DNA of 9,519 nt from Actinomycetes bacterium (GCA_023424135.1 JAFAEH010000195.1:1-9519); one strand, 5' to 3'; shown: positions 1 through 5,863, numbered from the stretch's first letter. The notes: a model not told the origin generated them from the letters alone. Numbers and translations: made by a program.

Positions 1-47
1 CCGTGTGTGGCGTTGATGCGGGAATCCGGAATCAACGCCTCACACGG
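1..47. terminator. Long inverted repeat; candidate terminator at the left edge
   Basis: Bases 1-17 and 31-47 are reverse complements at 16 of 17 positions (one T/T mismatch, 8 against 40), around a 13-base loop. As RNA this is a very stable hairpin. It lies 60 bases past the stop of the merR gene, which is read leftwards, so a terminator is the simplest reading. No U-run is seen, which is common in high-GC actinobacteria. The repeat starts at the first base of the window, so it may extend further. A bidirectional terminator shared with a convergent gene outside the window, or a dispersed palindromic repeat, are alternatives. Confidence 0.5.
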
Positions 48-106
48 ACCACGCGCCCGGGGCCGGCCGGCGGGCGGGTCGACCTCGCGTCACAGGTGAC
101 GGCGCG

Positions 107-526
107 TCACAGGTGCCGGGCGGCGTACTCGTGCAGCGCGTCGCGCACGAGCACCGCACCGCGCTCGTCGTCGCCGTAGTGGCGGGCGAACCGCGGGTCG
201 GCCACGTACATGTCGGCCAGGCCGAGGACGTACTCCTTGACCGGTGCGGTGCCGTGCCCCGGGGTGCCGGGGACGCTCGCGAGCCAGGCGACGTGCCGGC
301 GTGCGAGCTCCAGCGCCTCGTCGGACGTCGGGTCCGTGCCGGCGGCGGCCGCCGCGGCCCAGTCGCGGTTCAGCGCGTCCACGTCTGCCTGCCACTGCGT
401 GCGCTCGTCGTCGGACATCGCCCGCCACCAGGTGTCGCCCGCGGCGTACGCGTCGGCGCCCCAGCGCTGCTCAACCTCCTCACGGTGCTGCGTGTGGTCG
501 AACCCGTCGAACATCTCGTCGGCCAT
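107..526 (-). CDS. Internal in-frame product: free TipAS-like ligand-binding domain (139 aa)
   Basis: Within the merR frame, Met114 (ATG at 526-524) is preceded by a perfect AGGAGG (542-537), 10 bases before the ATG. Translation from it would give a 139-residue protein made only of the TipAS domain (MADEMFDGFD onward). In Streptomyces lividans tipA the same arrangement is established: TipAL (253 aa) and TipAS (144 aa) come from one gene by internal initiation, and the free domain sequesters the drug. The strong SD inside a coding region is seen directly; that it is used is inferred. AGGAGG here also codes for part of the Arg-Gly-Gly linker, so chance cannot be excluded. Confidence 0.5.
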   Translation of the reverse strand: MADEMFDGFDHTQHREEVEQRWGADAYAAGDTWWRAMSDDERTQWQADVDALNRDWAAAAAAGTDPTSDEALELARRHVAWLASVPGTPGHGTAPVKEYVLGLADMYVADPRFARHYGDDERGAVLVRDALHEYAARHL

Positions 527-865
527 GAGCCTCGTTCCTCCTCGTCGTGCGGCAAGAGTCCGGCGCACCGACGCGGCCTGGCGTGCCAGGCGTGCCTGCT
601 CGCTCGCGAGCCACGCGAGGTGCCGGCGCAGGGCCGTGTCCTCGTCGCTCTCGCGGTCGAGCACGCGCCTGATCTCGGCCAGGCCCAGCCCGAGGTCGCG
701 CAGCAGCAGGATGCGCTGCAGGCGCACGAGCGCGTCGTCGTCGTACCAGCGGTAGCCGTTGTCGCCGATGCGGCTGGGGGCCAGCAGCCCGATCTGGTCG
801 TAGTGACGCAGCGTGCGGCTGGTCGTGCCGGTCAGGCGGGCGACCTCCTGGATGGACGCCTCCAT
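107..865 (-). CDS. MerR-family transcriptional activator with TipAS effector domain (TipAL-like, 252 aa)
   Basis: A DNA-binding regulator that should bend and activate a promoter with an over-long spacer when a ligand binds its C-terminal domain. Residues 1-70 are a MerR winged helix: the IQEVARLTGTTSRTLRHYDQIGLL stretch in two parts (helix-turn-helix, then HYDQIGLL), then GYRWYDDDAL and a wing region. About 75-108 is the dimerisation helix. From about 118 (MFDGFD) to 252 is a TipAS antibiotic-recognition domain, with the family signature EEVEQRWG and the C-terminal block LADMYVADPRF. The ATG at 865 is chosen because GAGGAG stands just upstream and the MerR homology begins there; a longer frame to 1039 runs through the promoter. 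The length almost equals S. lividans TipAL (253 aa). The protein has no cysteine at all, whereas TipA binds thiopeptides covalently through a cysteine. It probably autoregulates. Confidence 0.9.
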   Translation of the reverse strand: MEASIQEVARLTGTTSRTLRHYDQIGLLAPSRIGDNGYRWYDDDALVRLQRILLLRDLGLGLAEIRRVLDRESDEDTALRRHLAWLASEQARLARQAASVRRTLAARRGGTRLMADEMFDGFDHTQHREEVEQRWGADAYAAGDTWWRAMSDDERTQWQADVDALNRDWAAAAAAGTDPTSDEALELARRHVAWLASVPGTPGHGTAPVKEYVLGLADMYVADPRFARHYGDDERGAVLVRDALHEYAARHL

Positions 866-917
866 CGCTCCTCCTCGTGACGGGTCCCGCGCCGGTGCTC
901 CGGTGCGGACCTGCTCC

Positions 918-948
918 ACGGTAGGAGTTGACGCGACGTCAAGGTCAA
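918..948 (-). promoter_or_regulatory. merR promoter: 19-bp spacer with perfect palindromic operator
   Basis: On the minus strand TTGACC (948-943) is the -35 and TACCGT (923-918) the -10, separated by exactly 19 bases. The over-long spacer is the hallmark of MerR-activated promoters. The spacer begins with TTGACG-TCG-CGTCAA (942-928), a perfect 6-3-6 palindrome and the expected dimer site. Transcription would start near 911, giving a leader of about 45 bases that carries the merR SD. The stop codon of the FNT gene (TGA, 947-945) lies inside the -35 box. The palindrome, spacing and family domain agree, so autoregulation is a strong inference. Confidence 0.8.
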
Positions 949-1823
949 GCGGCGTCGGGCGGAGGCGGCGGGTTGCTCCGGAGCCACCGGGTGTCGTCGT
1001 TGACGTACGCGTAGTACAGGCCGATGAGCAGCCCGCCACCGATGAAGTTGCCGACCAGCGCGAGTGCGAGGTTCCCGGCTGCGAGCACGAGGTCGATGCC
1101 CTCGCGGAGCCCGACCATCGTGAACAGCACGGTGTTCGCCACGGAGTGCTCGAGCCCCAGGAACGCGAAGACGAACACGGCCATGATCATCGCGAGCGAC
1201 TTGGTGAGGTCGTCCTTGATGAGCCCGTTGTAGACCAGCAGCATCGCGAGGTTGATGCAGAAGTTGCACAGCACCGCGCGGACCAGCAGGTCCGTCCAGC
1301 CTGCGGGTCCGTCGGACACGTAGGCGAGCTTGTGCTCGACGGACGCGACCATCTGGTCGAGCACGGGGCCTTCGGCGATCGTCGAGAACCGCACGAACAC
1401 CGCGACGAGCAGTCCGCCGACCACGTTGCCGACGTAGCACAGCCCGAGCAGCCGCAACGCCCGCCACCAGCCGGTGCGGTGGTGGTACGCCCCGATCGAG
1501 ACGATCATCATGTTCGACGTCAGCAGCTCGGAGCGCGTGTAGTAGATGAACACCAGCGCCCACCCGAACGTCAGCGCCCCCGCGATGCGCCCCAGCGGGT
1601 ACAGCGAGGTCCCGCCCCAGGCGACGGCGTCGAACGCGGCGATCACCGCGTAGTTCGCGCCGTACATCAGGCCGATGACGATCCCCGCCATCGCCGCGCG
1701 CATGAGGTAGCGCCGGCCCAGGGCGCCCGACATCGCCGTCTTGGTCTCGAGCGCCTCGAGCACCGTGCTGATGAACTGCTTGCCCGGGAAGAGTCCGGGC
1801 GTGCCGGCACGTGCGTCGTCCAC
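945..1823 (-). CDS. Formate/nitrite transporter (FNT/FocA-NirC) family membrane channel
   Basis: A pentameric inner-membrane channel of the FocA/NirC family for small monovalent anions such as formate or nitrite; the substrate cannot be told from sequence. From the GTG at 1823 it has 292 residues and about six hydrophobic segments (about 40-68, 78-97, 122-146, 180-200, 208-224, 246-273). Family features are seen in order: SELLTSN (98-104, the broken-helix Omega-loop region), EHK (163-165, matching the selectivity lysine region of FocA), CNFCINLA (186-193) and LEHSVANT (224-231), whose His226 corresponds to the central pore histidine. The GTG is preferred because GGGAGGT stands 7 bases upstream; an ATG at 1841 (six residues longer) has only a weak GAGGG. 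It follows the S66 peptidase gene by 53 bases and is probably in its operon. The C-terminus ends in a short polyproline tail. Confidence 0.88.
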   Translation of the reverse strand: MDDARAGTPGLFPGKQFISTVLEALETKTAMSGALGRRYLMRAAMAGIVIGLMYGANYAVIAAFDAVAWGGTSLYPLGRIAGALTFGWALVFIYYTRSELLTSNMMIVSIGAYHHRTGWWRALRLLGLCYVGNVVGGLLVAVFVRFSTIAEGPVLDQMVASVEHKLAYVSDGPAGWTDLLVRAVLCNFCINLAMLLVYNGLIKDDLTKSLAMIMAVFVFAFLGLEHSVANTVLFTMVGLREGIDLVLAAGNLALALVGNFIGGGLLIGLYYAYVNDDTRWLRSNPPPPPDAA

Positions 1824-1876
1824 GGCGCCAACCTCCCACATCCCGGCCCTCGCCGTCCCTTCGCACCCCGCCCCGG

Positions 1877-2899
1877 TCAGCGCAGGTGCTGCTCGATCGT
1901 CGAGCCGGCGGCCGTGTGCACGACCCGGGCGAGTGCGCCGTTGACGAGGCAGAGGTGCGGCGGGACGTGCCCGCAGTCGACGTCGACGAGCACGGGGACA
2001 CCCAGGTCTCCCAGTGCGCGCCGCGCGGCGTCGTGGTGCGTGAGGGCGGGGACCTCGCGACCCTGGGTGCGGCCCAGGAGCACGGCGTTCGCGTGCTCGA
2101 ACCATCCGGCGTACCGCAGGCCGAACAGGCGCCGCGTGACGTCCGCCGCATCGGATCCCGCGGACTCGAGGTACACGACCAGCCCTTCGGGCGCGTGCTC
2201 GCGCGCGAAGGCCGCGACGTCGCCGTAGGGCGTCCCGGCGAGGTGGGTCACCGTCTCGAGGCACCCGCCGACGAGGCGTCCGGTGACGTCGACGTCGCCC
2301 GTGCCGTCCACGCGCAGCCACCCGCCGGGGGCGTCGAGCGCGTACTCGTCGACGTCGGGGCGCTCCACGTAGTCGACGTGCGGTCCCGAGCGCCAGGCGT
2401 GCGCCGCGCCCTGGACGAGCGTGGCCCCGGGTGCTGCCGCGACGACCTCGGTCCACGCCAGCAGCGGGTCCGGCACCCGGTAGGGCGTGTCCATGAGGTT
2501 CTGGCCGTGCAGCGTCGCGACGCCCGTGCGCAGCGTCAGGGGCAGCAGTAGCGTCGAGATGTCCGAGAAGCCCACGAACCACGTCGGGTCGGCGGCGAAC
2601 CGGTCCCAGTCGAGCAGGTGCAGCAGGTCGATCGCGATCTGCCCGCCCCACGGCGGCACGACCGCCCGCACCTCGGGATCCGTGAGCAGCAGCGTCAGCT
2701 CGTCGGCCCGGGCCCGCGGAGGTGCGGCCTCGACCGCGTCGCCGCCCATGACCTCGCCGACCCGCGTGCGCCAGCCCCGGGTGCGCAACCGCGCGAGCGC
2801 GACGTCCAGGCGCGCCCGGTGCTGCGGCTCGACGCCGGCGGACGGCGACGTCACCGCGACGACGTCACCGGGGGCCAGCGGGCGGGGGTAGACGACCAC
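1877..2899 (-). CDS. S66-family serine peptidase (LD-carboxypeptidase / MccF-like)
   Basis: A cytoplasmic serine peptidase of family S66, which includes LdcA (cleaves the L-Lys/meso-DAP-D-Ala bond of murein tetrapeptides) and MccF (inactivates microcin C by cutting an amide bond). The 340 residues show the full catalytic triad: Ser112 in GFSDIS (the nucleophile elbow), Glu245 in VYLESAG, and His311 in DCGHVPP. The N-terminal VVAVTSPSAG, the PPWGG loop (82-86) and HGQNL (131-135) are also typical. Triad positions are close to those reported for E. coli MccF (118/243/311), and the residue separations suggest the MccF-like branch; the natural substrate is unknown. The GTG at 2899 is chosen because it lies 6 bases after a -10 box, implying leaderless translation; a longer frame to 3055 would overlap the divergent gene. 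Confidence 0.85.
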   Translation of the reverse strand: MVVYPRPLAPGDVVAVTSPSAGVEPQHRARLDVALARLRTRGWRTRVGEVMGGDAVEAAPPRARADELTLLLTDPEVRAVVPPWGGQIAIDLLHLLDWDRFAADPTWFVGFSDISTLLLPLTLRTGVATLHGQNLMDTPYRVPDPLLAWTEVVAAAPGATLVQGAAHAWRSGPHVDYVERPDVDEYALDAPGGWLRVDGTGDVDVTGRLVGGCLETVTHLAGTPYGDVAAFAREHAPEGLVVYLESAGSDAADVTRRLFGLRYAGWFEHANAVLLGRTQGREVPALTHHDAARRALGDLGVPVLVDVDCGHVPPHLCLVNGALARVVHTAAGSTIEQHLR

Positions 2900-2905
2900 C
2901 GGCCG

Positions 2906-2935
2906 ACCGTAGGGCCGACGGTGACGTCGCGGCAA
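2906..2935 (-). promoter_or_regulatory. Candidate promoter of the S66 peptidase gene (leaderless)
   Basis: On the minus strand TTGCCG (2935-2930) and TACGGT (2911-2906) are 18 bases apart. The -10 ends 6 bases before the GTG start, so transcription would begin at or next to the first codon, and no SD is visible. The same stretch holds ACCGT-N7-ACGGT (2906-2910/2918-2922), and GGCCGACSGT repeated with a 12-base period (2901 and 2913), which could be an operator. Confidence 0.45.
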
Positions 2936-2958
2936 CGCCGATGGGCGACGATGGGGGC

Positions 2959-3471
2959 ATGACGACGACCGAGGCGGCGCCCGGGCAGGAGATGCCCGTC
3001 GAGCGCGAGGTGCTGGGCTGGGAGACGTTCGGGACCGCGGTGCGGGACATGGCACAGGCGGTGGTCGACTCGGGCTTCGTCCCGGACGTCGTCGTGTCGG
3101 TGGCCCGCGGCGGGCTCCCGCCGGGCGGGGCGATCGCGTACGCGCTGGGCACCAAGGCCGTCGGGACGATGAACGTCGAGTTCTACACGGGCATCGGCAG
3201 CACGCTGCCCGAGCCGCTGCTGCTGCCCCCGCTGCTCGACACCGACGCGATGCGGGACCTGCGTGCGCTCGTCGTCGACGACGTCGCGGACTCGGGCGAG
3301 ACGCTGGCCCTGGTCAAGCGGCTGCTCACCGAGCACTGCCGCGAGGTCCGCACGGCCGTGCTGTACGCCAAGCCGCGCTCGGTGATCGACCCGGACTACG
3401 TGTGGAAGCGCACGGACCTGTGGATCACGTTCCCGTGGTCCGCGCTGCCCCCGGTCGAGGCGACTCGCTGA
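2959..3471 (+). CDS. Purine phosphoribosyltransferase (Gpt/XGPRT-like, type I PRT fold)
   Basis: A cytosolic purine-salvage enzyme that transfers phosphoribose from PRPP to a 6-oxopurine (hypoxanthine, guanine or xanthine; not resolvable here). The 170 residues carry the defining PRPP-binding loop LVVDDVADSGETL (about 104-116, acidic pair Asp107-Asp108), the ARGGLPPGG loop (49-57) used for pyrophosphate contacts, a flexible region (about 75-95), and a C-terminal PDYVWKRTDLWITFPW hood (145-160) expected to stack on the base. I chose the ATG at 2959 because the family starts close to the EVLGWETFG segment (18-25). An ATG at 2941 adds six residues. Neither has a properly spaced SD; GGGGG lies one base before the 2959 ATG, so a leaderless start is possible. 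It is a single gene, divergent from the S66 peptidase (59 bases between starts). Confidence 0.85.
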   Translation: MTTTEAAPGQEMPVEREVLGWETFGTAVRDMAQAVVDSGFVPDVVVSVARGGLPPGGAIAYALGTKAVGTMNVEFYTGIGSTLPEPLLLPPLLDTDAMRDLRALVVDDVADSGETLALVKRLLTEHCREVRTAVLYAKPRSVIDPDYVWKRTDLWITFPWSALPPVEATR

Positions 3472-3527
3472 CTCCCGGGGTCTCTCCGGCGACGGGGGCG
3501 TCCGGGTAGATGACCGACCAGCAGGTG

Positions 3528-3564
3528 TTGACACTGATGTACCGGTAGCGGAATATCAGTGTCA
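3528..3564 (+). promoter_or_regulatory. Promoter and operator of the HTH antitoxin-like gene: perfect 10-bp inverted repeat
   Basis: TTGACA (3528-3533) is a perfect -35; GAATAT (3551-3556), 17 bases later, is the best -10 in an unusually AT-rich patch. TGACACTGAT (3529-3538) and ATCAGTGTCA (3555-3564) are perfect reverse complements with 16 bases between them. One arm covers the -35, and the other covers the end of the -10 and the A of the start codon. Transcription should start at about the ATG. This geometry suits repression by the encoded HTH protein. Confidence 0.7.
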
Positions 3565-4268
3565 TGACGACGGTGGCCGAGGCTGCGCGACACCTGGGCG
3601 TGTCCGATCGGCGTGTGCGTGCGCTGATCGCCTCGGGCGCGCTCGCGGCGACGAGGGTGGGGAGGACCTATCTCCTGAGTGAACGTGACGTCGACAGCTT
3701 CCGGCTGCGCAGTCGCCCGGCACACGTCCGTGCCATGTCGCCGAGGGTCGCATGGGCCGCGGCGGCGATGGCGGACGGCACCTCGCCGGTCTGGTTGAGG
3801 TCGGACGAGCGGTCCAGGCTGCGATCGCGCCTTGCGGCCGCACCGGACGCCGATGTCTGGCAGGCGTGGGTGTCGCGCCGCGCGGCGGGGCGGCTGGTCC
3901 TGAGAGGCAGTGCTGCACAGGTCGCGGCGGTGCTCGCGGACGCATCGACCGTACGCACCGGTGGCTCGGCGACGAACGTGGCGTCGGACAGGCTCGTCGG
4001 TCCGGTCGCAGCCGAGGTGTGGGTCGCCTCGCTCGACGACGCGGAGCGGCTGCGTCGCAGTCTCGCCCTGTTGCGTACCTCCGCAGGGAACATCGTGATC
4101 CATGTCCCGCCTGCCGCCGCCGTGCCGCTCCTCGGCGCAGACGGCGAGAACGCCTTCCGCCTCGTCGTCGCGAGCGATCTGCTCGCCGACGACGACCCGC
4201 GCGCGTCCGCTGCCGGTGCCGCGCTGCTCGACCAGGTGGTCGCCGATGTCAAGGCGTGGGACGAGTGA
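3564..4268 (+). CDS. HTH DNA-binding protein, likely antitoxin/repressor of a type IV (AbiE-like) TA locus
   Basis: A 234-residue protein with an N-terminal excisionase/MerR-like HTH (about 1-45: VAEAARHLGVSDRRVRALI as recognition unit, then RVGRTYLLSERDVDSF as wing and second helix), the form used by small helix-turn-helix repressors. Residues 50-234 are an alpha/beta region without a motif I can name; the ARPAHVRAMSPRVAWAAA-like segment (51-68) and LRSDERSRLRSRL (78-90) recall proteins found beside nucleotidyltransferase toxins in actinobacteria. The inference that it is an antitoxin rests on the neighbour: its TGA overlaps the GTG of a decayed AbiEii-like gene. It should bind the inverted repeat at its own start. 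It has no SD and is probably leaderless. Base composition is slightly less GC-rich near the promoter, compatible with acquisition. It could instead be an unrelated regulator. Confidence 0.7.
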   Translation: MTTVAEAARHLGVSDRRVRALIASGALAATRVGRTYLLSERDVDSFRLRSRPAHVRAMSPRVAWAAAAMADGTSPVWLRSDERSRLRSRLAAAPDADVWQAWVSRRAAGRLVLRGSAAQVAAVLADASTVRTGGSATNVASDRLVGPVAAEVWVASLDDAERLRRSLALLRTSAGNIVIHVPPAAAVPLLGADGENAFRLVVASDLLADDDPRASAAGAALLDQVVADVKAWDE

Positions 4269-4428
4269 CCGGTACCGACGCCGTGCTCGTCGACATCGTC
4301 ACCACGCTGTCGGTGCGCTCGACGCGGTCGCCGGCCCGTGGGCTCTGGTCGGTGGGTTGATGGTGCTTCTGCAGTGCGTCGAGCGGGCGTTTCGCCGCGA
4401 GTCACACGTCCCGGTGAGCCGTGAGTGA
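4265..4428 (+). pseudogene. Frameshifted, truncated remnant of a nucleotidyltransferase toxin (AbiEii-like)
   Basis: A GTG at 4265 overlaps the TGA of the HTH gene (GTGA), the usual sign of translational coupling in a two-gene operon. That frame reads VTGTDAVLVDIVTTLS, then turns into Ser/Arg-rich nonsense and stops at 4360. From about 4310 the sense continues in another frame: ALDAVAGPWALVGGLMVLLQ, then CVERAFRRESHVPVSRE and a stop at 4428. ALVGGLMV is the glycine motif that opens the nucleotidyltransferase fold of AbiEii-like toxins. The metal-binding DxD-type motif that should follow an R-x-(S/T)-R-D segment is missing, because the frame ends there, inside the 3' end of the convergent HAD gene (stop at 4402). 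One missing base near 4305-4320 would explain the frameshift. Family assignment is from memory of the motif and the context, so it is moderate. Confidence 0.55.
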
Positions 4429-5070
4429 CGCCTGGACCGTCATGGCGAGCTCGGTGACGTCGGGGACCACGATGTCGGCACCCGCGTCCTGCAGCTCGCC
4501 GTCCTGGGCGTAGCCCCAGGCGACGCCGAGGCAGGGCAGGGCGTGGGCGGTGGCGCCGACGACGTCGTGCGAGCGGTCGCCGACCATGACCGCGGCGCCC
4601 ACGGGTGCGAGCGCGGTCAGCGCGGCGGCGATGACGTCGGCCTTGGTGGACGGCACGTCGTCCAGCGGGGCGCCGAACACGCCGTCCAGGTACGGCGTCA
4701 GGCCGAACCGTTCGCAGATCGGCGCCGCGAAGACCTCGGGCTTGCTGGTCGCGACCGCGAGCCGCACGCCCGCATCCCGCAGCGCCTCGAGCTGGGTCGG
4801 GATGCCGTCGTAGACGCGGTTCTCCCACATGCCCCGCTCGCGGAAGTACGCGCGGTAGGCGGCCACCGCTGCGGGGATGCGTGCGGCGGGGACGTCGAAC
4901 AGCGCGAACGACTGCGGCAGGGGTGGTCCGACGAAGCGGCGCAGCGCGACGTCGTCGGGCACCGGAAGGTCGAGCGCCGTGAAGGCGACGCGTGCGCTCG
5001 CCGCGATGCCGGGGTAGGAGTCGGTGAGCGTGCCGTCGAGGTCGAGCAGGGCGAGCGGTGCGGGGGTCAT
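4402..5070 (-). CDS. HAD-superfamily phosphatase, Gph-like (first paralog)
   Basis: A 222-residue cytosolic haloacid dehalogenase-type hydrolase, probably acting on a small phosphate ester (phosphoglycolate- or nucleotide-phosphatase-like). All four HAD motifs are present: I, DLDGT (10-14; nucleophile Asp10, acid/base Asp12); II, VATSK (106-110); III, Lys143 in STKAD; IV, GDRSHD (164-169) for Mg2+. Residues about 17-85 form a helical C1 cap. The C-terminal GVAWGYAQDGELQDAGAD is typical of the Gph/HAD_2 group. The ATG at 5070 has AGGA nine bases upstream. It lies 63 bases behind a clear paralog on the same strand. Its 3' end overlaps the toxin remnant on the other strand by 27 bases, so the original C-terminus may have been changed by the deletion there. 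The substrate cannot be named. Confidence 0.88.
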   Translation of the reverse strand: MTPAPLALLDLDGTLTDSYPGIAASARVAFTALDLPVPDDVALRRFVGPPLPQSFALFDVPAARIPAAVAAYRAYFRERGMWENRVYDGIPTQLEALRDAGVRLAVATSKPEVFAAPICERFGLTPYLDGVFGAPLDDVPSTKADVIAAALTALAPVGAAVMVGDRSHDVVGATAHALPCLGVAWGYAQDGELQDAGADIVVPDVTELAMTVQASLTAHRDV

Positions 5071-5098
5071 CGACGGTCATCCTGCCAGTCGCGCCGCC

Positions 5099-5119
5099 CG
5101 GGACCGGAACCGCGTCCCG
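5099..5119 (-). terminator. Weak hairpin between the two HAD genes
   Basis: GGGAC (5100-5104) pairs with GTCCC (5114-5118), extended by C5099-G5119 and by inner CG/CG pairs around a bulged base. It sits 15 bases past the stop of the upstream HAD gene and before the SD of the next. There is no U-run. It could be a weak terminator or attenuator within a two-gene unit, or chance in GC-rich DNA. Confidence 0.25.
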
Positions 5120-5133
5120 ACGCGGGCACGGTC

Positions 5134-5811
5134 TCAGCCGGTGACGCGCGCGAGGACGGCCGCGGGCACGTCCGCGGGGGAGGTGAGCACCTCGACGGCA
5201 CCGGCCGTGCGCAGCTCGTCGGCGCCGCCGTACCCCCACAGGGCGCCCAGGCACGGGACGCCGTGCTCGGCGGCACCGTGCACGTCGTGCTCCCGGTCGC
5301 CGAGCATGACGGCGCGGACCTCGTCATCGGCGACGGTCGACCGCACCCACGTCAGCGCGCGTCCGATGATCTGGCCTTTCGACTCCGACTCGTCGTCCGG
5401 GGCGCCGAACAGCGCGTCGAGCAGCGGCGACAGCCCCGTCTCGGCGCAGATGGGCTCGGCCCAGCGGGTGGGCTTGGCGGTCGCGACGACGAGCAGCACA
5501 CCGTGCTCGCGCAGCGTGGTCAGCGCCTGCGGGACGCCCTCGAAGACGTGCGTGTCCCACACGCCGACGTCGCTGAAGTGGGCGTTGTAGGCCGCGGCGG
5601 CGTCGTCGACGCGGTCCGCGGGGACCCCGTGCGTGGCGAGCGACCACCCCAGCGGCGGGCCGGCGAACGACCGCATGACCGGCTCGTCTGGCGCCGGCAG
5701 GCCGATGTGCGCGTACGCGGCGCGCACGGACGCGACGATGCCGGAGGCGGAGTCCATGAGGGTGCCGTCGAGGTCGAGCAGCGCGACCGGGCGAGGCATG
5801 CGAGAGGTCAT
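5134..5811 (-). CDS. HAD-superfamily phosphatase, Gph-like (second paralog)
   Basis: A 225-residue paralog of the neighbouring HAD hydrolase with the same motif order: DLDGT (13-17), VATAK (109-113), Lys145 in ESKGQ, and GDREHD (171-176; Asp172 and Asp176 bind Mg2+). The cap has a similar VGPPL/AGPPL turn and the same EPICAETGLSPLLDALFGAP-type segment after motif II. The end GALWGYGGADELRTAGA again places it in the Gph/HAD_2 group of small-molecule phosphatases. Motif II carries Ala where the paralog has Ser. Two ATGs are possible, 5811 and 5799 (MPRPVALLDLDG), and neither has an SD. I kept the longer; the paralog, with DLDG at residue 10, fits 5799 slightly better. The gene is divergent from the DUF2975 gene, with 87 bases between starts. 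Confidence 0.85.
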   Translation of the reverse strand: MTSRMPRPVALLDLDGTLMDSASGIVASVRAAYAHIGLPAPDEPVMRSFAGPPLGWSLATHGVPADRVDDAAAAYNAHFSDVGVWDTHVFEGVPQALTTLREHGVLLVVATAKPTRWAEPICAETGLSPLLDALFGAPDDESESKGQIIGRALTWVRSTVADDEVRAVMLGDREHDVHGAAEHGVPCLGALWGYGGADELRTAGAVEVLTSPADVPAAVLARVTG

Positions 5812-5863
5812 AGGACGATCGTGCCCGCTGCCCACCCGGTCCGACGAATCCTCGTCCGATCTC

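Noticed and set aside
813..2228. A 471-codon plus-strand frame opposite the FNT and S66 genes
   Set aside because: Its product is His/Arg/Asp-rich without motifs, and it runs against two genes with full family signatures.
3472..3527. Terminator of the phosphoribosyltransferase gene
   Set aside because: Only a 4-bp CCGG/CCGG stem can be drawn, which is too weak to support a call.
4265..4428. Programmed ribosomal frameshift in the toxin-like gene instead of decay
   Set aside because: No slippery heptamer or clear stimulatory stem is seen near 4305-4320, and the merged product would still lack the catalytic Asp motif.
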